Source: Prevotella sp.
GTDB lineage: Bacteria; Bacteroidota; Bacteroidia; Bacteroidales; Bacteroidaceae
Assembly (NCBI GenBank): GCA_017650905.1
Contig: JAGCDZ010000006.1
Span: forward strand, 60,905-124,904
Direction: 5' to 3'
DNA: 64,000 nt
Shown: piece by piece, positions 26,901 through 35,180 of the stretch
Numbering within the stretch: the first letter of the stretch is position 1
How the letters are laid out: every line of letters begins with the position of its first letter
Notes under the pieces: model-generated
What the model saw: the letters and a program-made list of their open reading frames with translations, nothing else
Database searches by the model: none
Told to the model about the DNA's origin: nothing
Position numbers and translations under genes: made by a program

Positions 26901-28430
26901 TTATTGATTCAGAAAGACTTTCTTGGAAGAACCATCGGCATGTTTCTCGATGCAAAGGCCTGAGGGCGCATCCAGACGACGGCCTTGCAGGTCGAAATAG
27001 GTCGTGCGGTCGACTTTGTCAGCTCGTTTCAGTTCTCGGATAGCCGTGCCGCCGTTGTCGATCATGAATATATAGGTATTCAGACTATAGGCAGGAAAAC
27101 TAACCATCACTTCATTAACTGGTTCCTCAATGGCGATGGGCGACTCCTGACATAATTTCTCGGTCTCATTGCCGGTCGACAGCAGATGTATGCCGCTATT
27201 CACCTTCGACGGTAACCTGAGTTTCAGGTCGTGTGAATTATTCGTGGCATTGATGGTCATAACGATGAGCGAATCACCCTTGATATAGGCCGATGACTGG
27301 AGGGCATAATCCGTTTTGATGGTGAAGCCTGACATTTTCAGACGGGTGGAGCCGGTGACATGCTTCGAGAAGTGCGACATCACGTAGGCGCGGGGCAGCA
27401 GCTTGTTCTTGGTATTGCCTGGATTATACTTTGCCTCACCTGTACCAACAAAAGCCCAATGGGCACGCATATACCAATAGATATACCCTGTGCAACCGGC
27501 ATTCATACACTCGTTCAATTCCTTGGCGAAAGTCAGCTGTTCATTCCAGTTGGGTAGGCGGTCGATATTATCCGTCACGGAGTGCTCCGTCATCCACACC
27601 TCCTTACCGTATTTGGCAGCGAGGACGGCAGCATCCTTCATGTTGCCGTCGTCAAGGGGCGGGTGACCATAAAGGTGTCCGGCGATGATATCGATCTGCT
27701 CCCGCGCCACAGGGTCGTTCAGCAGCATGTTGGAGTAGTCTTGACGGAAACCCAGAGGCTCGGCACTGATCAGCCGTACGCCCTTATAAGTTTCTCTGTC
27801 CAACAGGTGGGCATAGTTCTTCACAAGGTTGAGTTGTTCCTGGGGCTCATAGAGACAGCCGGAGTAGTTTACCCACCAGTCGGGCTCGTTCTGAATGGAA
27901 ACGGCATCGACATTTACACCATTGTCCTTCATATACTTCAGAAACATGTTCAGCCAGGGGAAGAACTTCTCATAGCAGTCCGTGCGCAGTTTGCCGCGTT
28001 GATAACCCTGGTCCTCGGCATTACCACCCTGCGCCGTACCGTTGGTCTTATACTCCCCGGGGGGCGACCACGGTGTGCCGAAAACGATGCCGCCACGTTG
28101 TTTCACGATCTTGGCTGACGGTAAGGAGCCTTTCCAGTCGTAGGGTGTGTCATAATTGCCCCACTCCTTTACAATGACATCGCCAACGAAGTTTGGCGAA
28201 ATCTCCATTCGCATGATGTTCAGTCCGATCTTCGACTCTGCTCCGTAGAGTAGTCTGACGGGATTCGTGTCATTGCCAAACGGACACATGGCGCCGTCGC
28301 AACAAGCGGCACCAAACCCCGTAATCGTCTGATAGCGAGTATCGGTAACCGTCAGAGTAACTGTTGCCGCATCGACTGCGGTCACCGCAGCCAGCGCGAA
28401 AATAGTGGTAAAAAACTTATTCATAGCCAT
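26901..28430 (-). CDS. GH30 family glycoside hydrolase, xylanase-like
   Basis: 509 residues from ATG 28430. The frame continues to 28460, but the -7 element at 28449-28456 rules that start out; ATG 28424 is also possible. A signal peptide precedes a GH30 (beta/alpha)8 barrel. The acid/base is Glu182 in SIQNEPDWW and the nucleophile Glu282 in VWMTEHS. The overall match is best to the glucuronoxylanase branch (GH30_8-like: HLYGH, WWYMR-type region), so cleavage of glucuronoxylan is likely but not certain. A C-terminal tail YFDLQGRRLDAPSG is the usual Prevotella ending. It converges on the SusD gene and probably serves the same locus. Confidence 0.85.
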   Translation of the reverse strand: MAMNKFFTTIFALAAVTAVDAATVTLTVTDTRYQTITGFGAACCDGAMCPFGNDTNPVRLLYGAESKIGLNIMRMEISPNFVGDVIVKEWGNYDTPYDWKGSLPSAKIVKQRGGIVFGTPWSPPGEYKTNGTAQGGNAEDQGYQRGKLRTDCYEKFFPWLNMFLKYMKDNGVNVDAVSIQNEPDWWVNYSGCLYEPQEQLNLVKNYAHLLDRETYKGVRLISAEPLGFRQDYSNMLLNDPVAREQIDIIAGHLYGHPPLDDGNMKDAAVLAAKYGKEVWMTEHSVTDNIDRLPNWNEQLTFAKELNECMNAGCTGYIYWYMRAHWAFVGTGEAKYNPGNTKNKLLPRAYVMSHFSKHVTGSTRLKMSGFTIKTDYALQSSAYIKGDSLIVMTINATNNSHDLKLRLPSKVNSGIHLLSTGNETEKLCQESPIAIEEPVNEVMVSFPAYSLNTYIFMIDNGGTAIRELKRADKVDRTTYFDLQGRRLDAPSGLCIEKHADGSSKKVFLNQ

Positions 28431-28448
28431 ATCATTACTAACTGGCTG

Positions 28449-28456
28449 CAAAATTA
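28449..28456 (-). promoter_or_regulatory. -7 promoter element of the GH30 gene
   Basis: Reads TAATTTTG on the minus strand, 19 bases before the ATG at 28430. Confidence 0.5.
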
Positions 28457-28541
28457 GCAATTATTTCTCGGTTTTTCCTGTTTCTGCACGGAAATAACAT
28501 AAAAAATAACCTATCAGACCGTAAATATTGAATATTTTTTC

Positions 28542-28549
28542 TAATTTTG
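28542..28549 (+). promoter_or_regulatory. -7 promoter element of the patatin gene
   Basis: TAATTTTG fits TAnnTTTG. Because it overlaps the earliest in-frame start (TTG 28547), translation must begin further in. Confidence 0.5.
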
Positions 28550-28582
28550 CATGCGAAGATGAGTCATAAAAGAATAATAGAA

Positions 28583-30931
28583 ATGAAAAAGATGATATGG
28601 ATGATTGCTGCTATGCTCATGATGGGTGTAGCAAATGCGCAGACAGACAGCACAACGGTAAAAAGGAAGAATGTTGCGAGTAAGCAAGATCGGCCCAGGG
28701 CCAAAGTGGGCGTCGTACTCAGTGGCGGCGGTGCGAAAGGCATGGCCCACATCGGTGTGCTCAAAGTGCTTGAGAAGGCGGGCATCCCCATCGACTATAT
28801 TACCGGCACGTCGATAGGAAGTATCGTCGGCGGACTCTACGCCATCGGTTATAACGCCCATTCGCTTGACTCGATGGTACGCGCACAGGACTGGACCTAC
28901 GTCATTACCGACAAGGAGGATCTGAATCGTCAGAGTCTCAGCGACCGCAAGAAACAGAATACTTATTTATATTCCATGGGCCTGACCTTCGGCAAGCGCG
29001 ATCTGGGTGCCGGCGGTCTCATCAGAGGTAAGAACCTGGCAGAACTGTTCAGCCAGTTGTGTGTGGGATTCTGCGACTCGCTCGATTTCAACCGCGACCT
29101 GCCGATTCCCTTCGCCTGTGTGGCAACGAACATTATGGACAATAGTGAGGTTGTGTTCCATAGCGGACGGCTGCCCCAGGCTATGCGTGCCTCGATGGCC
29201 ATCCCTGCCGCCTTCTCGCCTGTCAGAATCGGCGATATGGTGCTGGTCGATGGCGGTCTGAAGAATAATTTCCCTGTCGACGTCGCCCGCGAGATGGGTG
29301 CAGAGATCGTCATTGGCATCACCCTGTCGGGCAAGCCGAAGACGGCTGAAGACATCACGGGCACCATGAAGATCGTGGGACAGATCATCGATGTCAACTG
29401 CGTCAACAAGTATGAGGAAAACAAGGCCATCACCGACCTGTATATGAATGTCGATCCTCACGGCTACTCCACCGCCAGTTTTTCGGCCGAAGCTGTCGAC
29501 TCGCTCATCCGTTATGGCGAGGAGGAAGCCATGCGCCACTGGGATGAGATCATTGCCCTGAAGAAGCGCATCGGCATTCCCGAAGATGCCGAGTCGGAGA
29601 TCCTGTATCCGATACGTCCGAACGCGATGACCGACCAGCACCCTGTCATCGAGTATGTCTTTGAGAATATGACGCCCCAGGACAAACGCTTTCTGACGCA
29701 GAAATTCCACTTGAATCGTGTGAAGACCATCGATGCCGAGTTGGAGCAGCAACTCACCACTTCGATGCGCGTCGACCTGTTCTATCAAACGGCCGAATGT
29801 CGCGTGGTGCCAGCAAAACTGCCTAAACCAACCATCAGGTCGCTCGAATACCGCGATTCGGTTAAAAAGAAGTGGGATGAGTCCGATGGTGTGATTGTGA
29901 CCCTCTCGGCAGGCGACCGCAAGTCGGCGGAGTTGCATGCCGGTGTACGCTACGACATGGAGGAGTATGCTGCTGTGCAGTTGGGCCTTGATATCCCCTT
30001 GAAGGCGGCCGTGCCTGTTAATACCGATATCACGCTGCGACTGGGCAAACGACTGATGGCCCGTGGCGAGCTCACCGCCCATCCCCGCTCCTTTACTCGT
30101 CCGTCGCTCAGCTATACGTTCCGTCGTAATGATGTAGACATCTATACCGAAGGTAACCTCGACTATAACATCCGCTATAACCAGTTTCAGGCTGAATTTC
30201 TGCCGTTCAACCTCGACCTGCGCCATTTCAACCTGCAGCTGGGTCTGCGCTGGGACTATATGCACTATCGCAACAAGCTCGGTTCGGAATCGGCCAGACA
30301 AGTGTCGCTCAAAAACGAGCATTTCTTTAGCTATCGTGCACGTCTCACTTACAACAGCGAGAATAGCTGGTACTTCCCCTCACGTGGTGCCCGCTTTAAC
30401 GCTGAATACGCTTTTCTTACCAACGACTTCGCACAGCTCAATATCATTGATGCTGAAGGCAACAAACAGGGCAAGACGACAGGTATGAGTGATATTAGAG
30501 CTGACTGGCGTAAGTCGTTCACTATCGGCAGCCGCTTCACCCTCCAGCCCATGTTCTATGGTCGCCTGCTCTTTGGCTCCGTCATTCCTGCCGTATTCGG
30601 CAACACCATCGGCGGCGAATGGTTCGGTCACTACGTTGAGCAGCAGATGCCATTCGCCGGCATCGGCAATATAGAGTATGTAGCCCATCAGTTCGTGGGT
30701 GCCCAGCTTCAGGCCCAAGAGCGAATAGGTAAAAGCAATTACGTGTTACTGCGTGTGGCTGGTGGCCAACAAGCAGATAAAATGAAAGAACTCTTTGACC
30801 ATCGTACCCTCATTGGTGTCCAGGGGGCCTACTATTACAATACGATGCTTGGCCCTGTTGGTGCTACCTTAGGCTATAGCAACCGCACCAAGAAAGCTTA
30901 TTTCTACATCAATCTCGGATATGAATTCTAA
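28583..30931 (+). CDS. Patatin-like phospholipase with outer-membrane barrel
   Basis: 782 residues from ATG 28583, which gives a clean signal peptide (KKMIWMIAAMLMMGVANA); ATG 28559 is an alternative. The patatin domain shows the oxyanion glycine loop SGGGAKG (47-53), the nucleophile Ser77 in GTSIG and the dyad aspartate in DGGL near residue 222. The C-terminal 350 residues read as an Omp85/BamA-like barrel (repeated aromatic beta strands, ending in FYINLGYEF). This is the PlpD-like autotransporter layout: a lipase carried by its own barrel. It may act in outer-membrane lipid turnover. The neighbours are unrelated metabolic genes. Confidence 0.85.
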   Translation: MKKMIWMIAAMLMMGVANAQTDSTTVKRKNVASKQDRPRAKVGVVLSGGGAKGMAHIGVLKVLEKAGIPIDYITGTSIGSIVGGLYAIGYNAHSLDSMVRAQDWTYVITDKEDLNRQSLSDRKKQNTYLYSMGLTFGKRDLGAGGLIRGKNLAELFSQLCVGFCDSLDFNRDLPIPFACVATNIMDNSEVVFHSGRLPQAMRASMAIPAAFSPVRIGDMVLVDGGLKNNFPVDVAREMGAEIVIGITLSGKPKTAEDITGTMKIVGQIIDVNCVNKYEENKAITDLYMNVDPHGYSTASFSAEAVDSLIRYGEEEAMRHWDEIIALKKRIGIPEDAESEILYPIRPNAMTDQHPVIEYVFENMTPQDKRFLTQKFHLNRVKTIDAELEQQLTTSMRVDLFYQTAECRVVPAKLPKPTIRSLEYRDSVKKKWDESDGVIVTLSAGDRKSAELHAGVRYDMEEYAAVQLGLDIPLKAAVPVNTDITLRLGKRLMARGELTAHPRSFTRPSLSYTFRRNDVDIYTEGNLDYNIRYNQFQAEFLPFNLDLRHFNLQLGLRWDYMHYRNKLGSESARQVSLKNEHFFSYRARLTYNSENSWYFPSRGARFNAEYAFLTNDFAQLNIIDAEGNKQGKTTGMSDIRADWRKSFTIGSRFTLQPMFYGRLLFGSVIPAVFGNTIGGEWFGHYVEQQMPFAGIGNIEYVAHQFVGAQLQAQERIGKSNYVLLRVAGGQQADKMKELFDHRTLIGVQGAYYYNTMLGPVGATLGYSNRTKKAYFYINLGYEF

Positions 30932-30952
30932 ATAATTATAAAAAAATTGATT

Positions 30953-31930
30953 ATGACAAAAATTAAGACTATCGGTATTCTGACGTCGGGCGGTGATGCC
31001 CCCGGCATGAATGCGGCTATCCGTGCCGTGACACGTGCAGGTATCTGCGAGGGTTTCAACATCAAGGGTATCTACCGAGGCTATGACGGTCTCATTAAGG
31101 GTGAGGTGAAGCAGTTCACTACCGAAGACGTGAGCGGCATCATCACCCGAGGTGGTACCATTCTGAAGACAGCTCGTAGTAAGGAGTTTATGACCAAGGA
31201 AGGTATGCAGAAGGCCTACGAGACCTGCCAAAAGGAGGAGATTGACGCATTGGTCGTCATCGGCGGTAACGGTTCGTTGACGGGTGCCTGGAATTTCGGT
31301 ATTGAGTTCGACTTCCCCGTCATCGGACTACCTGGCACCATCGACAACGACCTCTATGGCACGGACGCTACCATCGGCTATGACACCACGATGAATACCA
31401 TCATGGATTGTGTCGACCGCATCCGCGATACCGCTAACTCGCACGAGCGCATCTTCTTCGTTGAGGTGATGGGACGCGACGCTGGCTTTCTGGCGCAGAA
31501 TTGTGCTATCGCCTGCGGTGCTGAGGCTGCCATTGTACCCGAAGAGGTGACCGACGAAGACCAGTTGGCAGAGTTTATGAAACGCGGTATCCGTAAGTCG
31601 AAGAAATCGTGCATTGTCATTGTGTCGGAGAGCCCGAAATGCGGTGCTCTCTACTATGCTGACCGCGTTAAGAAGGAGTTTCCCGGATTCGACGTGCGTG
31701 TATCCATCCTCGGTCACTTGCAGCGTGGCGGAAGTCCGTCGGCTCGTGACCGCATTCTTGCCAGTTGTACCGGTGTCGGCGCTGTTGCGGCCATCAAGCA
31801 AGGTCAGCGCAACGTCATGGTTGGCTACCGCAACAACGATATTGTCTATGTTCCCTTCACTGAGTGTATCCGCACCGACAAGCGTTTTGACAAACGCCTG
31901 ATTACTGTGCTCGATCAATTAAGCATTTAA
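30953..31930 (+). CDS. pfkA: 6-phosphofructokinase
   Basis: 325 residues from ATG 30953 (a TTG two codons upstream is less likely). It phosphorylates fructose 6-phosphate. Motifs seen are the N-terminal [14 protein letters not shown], the catalytic [19 protein letters not shown], the substrate-binding [11 protein letters not shown] and the [14 protein letters not shown] box. The loop normally read GGDGS is GGNGS here, so asparagine stands at the position of the Mg-binding aspartate of E. coli PfkA (Asp103). The glycine after it is the ATP-type residue, not the aspartate of PPi enzymes. Phosphofructokinase activity is likely; the effect of the change is unknown. Confidence 0.9.
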   Translation: MTKIKTIGILTSGGDAPGMNAAIRAVTRAGICEGFNIKGIYRGYDGLIKGEVKQFTTEDVSGIITRGGTILKTARSKEFMTKEGMQKAYETCQKEEIDALVVIGGNGSLTGAWNFGIEFDFPVIGLPGTIDNDLYGTDATIGYDTTMNTIMDCVDRIRDTANSHERIFFVEVMGRDAGFLAQNCAIACGAEAAIVPEEVTDEDQLAEFMKRGIRKSKKSCIVIVSESPKCGALYYADRVKKEFPGFDVRVSILGHLQRGGSPSARDRILASCTGVGAVAAIKQGQRNVMVGYRNNDIVYVPFTECIRTDKRFDKRLITVLDQLSI

Positions 31931-31963
31931 TGAATGCTACGTGCCCTCTTCGGCGTGCAGTTA

Positions 31964-33050
31964 TTATTCGACGAAAATCTTCTGTAGTCGGCTCTGCAGA
32001 GCTTTGCCGCGAAGGGCACGTTCGATAATCTTGCCCTGTGGGTCGATGAGGATATTGTCGGGGATGCCATCAATCTTATAGATGGGGGCAGCGGCACACT
32101 TCCAGCCTTTCAGGTCGGAAATCTGTAGCCACGGCATTTTGAGTTGGTTGACGGCCTTGATCCAAGCATCCTTCTTCTCGTCGAAGGAAACGCCAATCAC
32201 CTCAAACCCCTTTTCGTGGTATTTGTTGTAGGCTTCCAGCACGTTGGGCATCTCAGCCCGGCAGGGGCCGCACCACGAGGCCCAGAAGTCTACAAGCACA
32301 TACTTGCCCTCACCGACAAGCTCACTGATCTTGTGCATCTTCCCGTCAGGGTCTGCCATCTCAAAGTCGGTGAACTGCTGGCCGATGAAGGCTGTCTTAG
32401 GACTGTCTTTCGGCTTCAGCAGGGCTTCCACTTCGTCTCTCGTCTTCTTCAGACAGGGATGGTTGGCAAACACCACCTGCTGCTTCACCAGCTCGTCGTA
32501 TGCCTCCACGCCATTATCCACGAAGTAATATCCGGCAAATACCACAGGTATCAGCGAATTCCGCTCCTCCTTGAATACCTTGTTGGCGAAGGCTGTCATA
32601 TTGTCAATCATCTTGTTCATCTCATCCATGAGTTCATCCTGATGTTCCATTATTTCTTCCTTGCTCATCTTTGAAGTCTTTGCACTCATGATCCTTCTGG
32701 GAATGTCCTGTTCAACTTCCAACTTCGCCAGGCGCTCGTTCAGCGGAGAAACCTTTCAATGTACTGTCGTTGACGTTGATGATGACAGGTGTACCGTCAT
32801 TGAAGAAATCAATCATCCAACTCCTTTTCTCTGCTTTGACGGCCATCAAGGCGTCCTTATCGGCTGTGCCGGTGAAAGAGAACTTGCCGTCGGCAACAAC
32901 CATACTGTCGATAGCTTTTCCTGTCAACAGATCTATCAGATAGACCTTCTTGCCGTTTTCAGTATATGTACCGCTTATGGCATATTTTACCTGCGCCATT
33001 GAAGACACTGCTGCGACAACGAATGTTGCTAAAAATAATACTTTCTTCAT
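31964..33050 (-). pseudogene. Thioredoxin-like (AhpC/TSA, DUF4369) protein, frameshifted
   Basis: Two minus-strand frames make one protein. 33050-32712 encodes a signal peptide and a DUF4369-type beta domain and ends wrongly in APGEVGS. The other frame (to 31964) carries the helical linker and a thioredoxin domain with the active site DFWASWCGPCRAEMP. Joining the frames at about 32744-32750 restores the smooth reading GFSPLNERLAKLEVEQD, as if a TC pair was lost from a TTCTCTCC run. The intact protein would be a periplasmic thiol-disulfide oxidoreductase of about 360 residues, common in Bacteroidetes. It may be a true pseudogene or a sequencing error. Confidence 0.75.
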
Positions 33051-33083
33051 CGTTTCTTTTTCTAATTTAAACTATTCCGGCCG

Positions 33084-33091
33084 CAAAGTTA
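33084..33091 (-). promoter_or_regulatory. -7 promoter element of the thioredoxin-like gene
   Basis: Reads TAACTTTG on the minus strand, 34 bases before the ATG at 33050. The promoter looks intact although the gene is frameshifted. Confidence 0.5.
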
Positions 33092-33303
33092 CAAAAAAAG
33101 CTTGGAAAGAATAACACATTTTGGAAGATTAACGCAATCCGGCCTTAAACGGTTTCCCAGGTCTCCTTGGTCTCCATTCTCTTTGGTGTCCCGATCATGT
33201 CTGACTTTCTTTTCTCTCTCTCCCTGATTATCCTTTCGCAGCTTTTTTTCAACTTATTGAAAAATTTTTTTATGTATAATTGATGGTTTTAATAATTTTT
33301 TTG
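33092..33303. other. Spacer before the peptide-export locus
   Basis: AT-rich towards the right; no open frame or repeat worth noting. It separates the minus-strand thioredoxin promoter from the promoter of the peptide gene. Confidence 0.5.
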
Positions 33304-33311
33304 TATCTTTG
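33304..33311 (+). promoter_or_regulatory. -7 promoter element of the peptide-export operon
   Basis: TATCTTTG fits TAnnTTTG, with a TTG at 33280-33282 as a possible -33 element. The leader to the peptide ATG is about 80 bases and AT-rich. It is the only good element before the 11-kb gene train. Confidence 0.6.
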
Positions 33312-33395
33312 CCGTCGAAATATATTATAAAAAGTATAAAAAACGCAAGTGTAAGCTTGTATATTACTTATTTAATAACTTAAAAATTTAAATTT

Positions 33396-33515
33396 ATGAA
33401 ACCTGAAGATGTAAAGAAAGAGCAGGAGCTCAATGAGGAAGAGCTCGACAACGTATCTGGTGGTGCAGCCCCCGTTGTTACGAAAGAAACAGGACCACAA
33501 TTGACACCCGCTTAA
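33396..33515 (+). CDS. Double-glycine peptide precursor, 39 aa
   Basis: A 39-codon ATG frame. The first 23 residues are a typical double-glycine leader: charged and amphipathic (KKEQELNEEELDNVSGG), with hydrophobic residues at -4, -7 and -12 from the GG site. Cleavage after GG would free AAPVVTKETGPQLTPA, 16 residues with no cysteine and no aromatic residue but three threonines and four prolines/glycines. The C39 peptidase exporter at 35181 is the natural processing enzyme. A hairpin after the stop may raise its expression over the downstream genes. No modifying enzyme is nearby, so the peptide may be exported unmodified, as a signal or bacteriocin-like factor. Too short to be found by length; supported by leader and context. 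Confidence 0.75.
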   Translation: MKPEDVKKEQELNEEELDNVSGGAAPVVTKETGPQLTPA

Positions 33516-33525
33516 CATCCCTCTC

Positions 33526-33561
33526 ACGGCTGTGCGCATGGAAGGCCATACGCGCAGCCGT
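33526..33561 (+). terminator. Hairpin after the peptide gene, possible attenuator
   Basis: ACGGCTG and GCGCATGG pair with CCATACGC and CAGCCGT, with a single-base bulge on each side. No long T run follows, so it may stabilise the short message or stop only part of transcription, leaving low expression of the export genes. Confidence 0.55.
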
Positions 33562-33608
33562 TATTCAATTCAGGAACAATGAAAGGAGAAACCAATTAAG
33601 CAACAATT

Positions 33609-34016
33609 ATGAAACGAGAACTGACCATCAAGAACGAGGAACAGGAGCTGGCGCACGTGGCGGAGTTTATGGAGGGCGTCTGCGACGAATTAGAACTCGA
33701 TATGCATCAGGCGATGAAGTTGCAGCTGGTGATCGAGGAAATGGTAACCAATGTAATCTTCTATGCCTATCCGGAAGGTACGAGTGCCGACATCACCCTG
33801 ACTGCCGAGAGCGACGGCAAGGAACTGACTTTCGTGCTGTCAGACTCCGGCAAGCCCTTCGACCCGACGGCAAAGGAGGATGCAGATACAGAGTCGAACC
33901 CGATGGACCGCGAGCAGGGTGGTATGGGTATCCTCATCGTGAAGAACATCATGAATGAGGTGAGTTATCAGCGTCTCGGCGACGAGAACCGGCTGACAAT
34001 GAAAAAGACATTATAA
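33609..34016 (+). CDS. RsbW-like anti-sigma factor / serine kinase
   Basis: 135 residues, a single GHKL ATPase domain (HATPase_c_2). The N box is LVIEEMVTNVIFYAYP (Glu44, Asn48), G1 is LSDSGKPFDP and G2 is GGMGILIVKNIM. Such proteins bind and inhibit a partner (usually a sigma factor) and phosphorylate a STAS antagonist. The STAS gene follows 10 bases later and a SpoIIE phosphatase lies in the same operon, giving all three parts of a partner switch. No sigma factor is encoded here, so the protein it holds is unknown. An AGGAG-like site lies upstream. Confidence 0.9.
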   Translation: MKRELTIKNEEQELAHVAEFMEGVCDELELDMHQAMKLQLVIEEMVTNVIFYAYPEGTSADITLTAESDGKELTFVLSDSGKPFDPTAKEDADTESNPMDREQGGMGILIVKNIMNEVSYQRLGDENRLTMKKTL

Positions 34017-34026
34017 TTTTCGCTAT

Positions 34027-34332
34027 ATGACACAGATTTTAAAAGAGAATGGCAAGACCATTATCAAGACCGACCAGCGTATCGACACGCTGAATGCCGG
34101 ACAGTTTGAAAACGACATCCAGCCCGCTTTAGAGAAGGGAGTTGATTTGGAAATTGACTGCACGGAGCTGAATTATATGGCCAGTAGCGGTCTGCGCATC
34201 CTGCAGTCGACCATGCGTACTGTGGTTCGCGGCCTCGGTGGGCAGATGAAGCTCACTCATGTGAACGACGATATCTTTGATATCCTGAAGATGACAGGCT
34301 TCACCAGGCATATTACCGTGGAGAGAGTATAG
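34027..34332 (+). CDS. STAS-domain anti-sigma factor antagonist
   Basis: 101 residues, one STAS domain of the RsbV/SpoIIAA type. The phosphorylation loop reads NYMASSGLRIL: Ser53 aligns with the phosphorylated serine of RsbV (MDSTGL), with alanine in place of the preceding aspartate. In the unphosphorylated form it would bind the kinase encoded just upstream and free that kinase's target; the SpoIIE phosphatase at 40487 would reset it. It ends 3 bases before the HlyD gene. Confidence 0.9.
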   Translation: MTQILKENGKTIIKTDQRIDTLNAGQFENDIQPALEKGVDLEIDCTELNYMASSGLRILQSTMRTVVRGLGGQMKLTHVNDDIFDILKMTGFTRHITVERV

Positions 34333-34335
34333 CCA

Positions 34336-35172
34336 ATGGCAGAGATATTCAACAAGGAGGCGTTAGAGGCGCTAGACGAGCACGGCGAGGCCGAGGAAAT
34401 GGCCCGCGTGGCATCGCCTAAGCTCCGGCTTGTGCTGGGTGCGATGGTGGCGATGATAATCGTGGTGGTCTACTGGTGCGTCTTCGGTACAATCAACTAT
34501 AAGGTGACAGCGCAAGGTGTGGTTTTTCCTTTTGGAGAAGCTGCGCCCATCAGCGTTCCATACGATGGAACAATTAGCCGTTGCGTGGTCGGTCATGGGA
34601 ATGGTGTGGCGTCAGGAGCGGCTGTGTTGGAAATTCGCAATGCCCTTTCGACAACCAGCGTTATAGTACCTCGCGACGGGGTGGTCCTCTCAACCCTTCC
34701 TCTCGGCACATCGTTTAAGGCAGGAGAACCCATCGCCTGGTTGCTGCCTCAGACACAGCAGATGGCGGGCAGGGAAATGCTCTGCTACGTGACATACAAC
34801 GACCTGAGGAAACTGAAACTGGGCCAGCAGGTGCAGGCCACGCCCGCCAATATGGAGCGCGAGGATTGGGGCTATGCTTACGGCAAGGTGGTAGGTATCG
34901 AACAATATCCTACGACACGGCAGGAGATTATCAGCCGTCTGAAGCTTGACCCGCTGGCGGCGTTTATTCCCGATGGTCAGGCCATGTATGAGGTGCGTGT
35001 CACACTTGATGAGCAGGACGGTGGTCTCGTGTGGAGTCGTGAGAAGAGCCGTGATGTAAAGGTAGGCAATGGTGCTTTGTGTAATATTCAAGTTATCACT
35101 CAGAAGAAACCAGTATGGCGTGTCCTTGTCGGTGCCGTTGATAATGCGGTGAACAACCTGACTGGGAATTAA
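34336..35172 (+). CDS. HlyD-type adaptor, NHLM secretion protein-like
   Basis: 278 residues. A short cytoplasmic N-terminus, one membrane helix (LVLGAMVAMIIVVVYWCVFG, about 34-53) and a biotinyl-lipoyl-like periplasmic domain (GVVFPFGEAAPISVPYDGTI) make it a membrane-fusion protein. The coiled-coil hairpin is missing or very short, as in the NHLM bacteriocin system secretion protein family. It lies 3 bases after STAS and 8 bases before the C39 ABC gene, and probably couples that exporter to the periplasm. The family name is from architecture. Confidence 0.8.
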   Translation: MAEIFNKEALEALDEHGEAEEMARVASPKLRLVLGAMVAMIIVVVYWCVFGTINYKVTAQGVVFPFGEAAPISVPYDGTISRCVVGHGNGVASGAAVLEIRNALSTTSVIVPRDGVVLSTLPLGTSFKAGEPIAWLLPQTQQMAGREMLCYVTYNDLRKLKLGQQVQATPANMEREDWGYAYGKVVGIEQYPTTRQEIISRLKLDPLAAFIPDGQAMYEVRVTLDEQDGGLVWSREKSRDVKVGNGALCNIQVITQKKPVWRVLVGAVDNAVNNLTGN

Positions 35173-35180
35173 AAAGGAAT

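Noticed and set aside
28967-30322. 451-codon minus-strand frame inside the patatin gene
   Set aside because: Shadow frame of a high-GC coding region; no family features and the opposite strand carries clear motifs.
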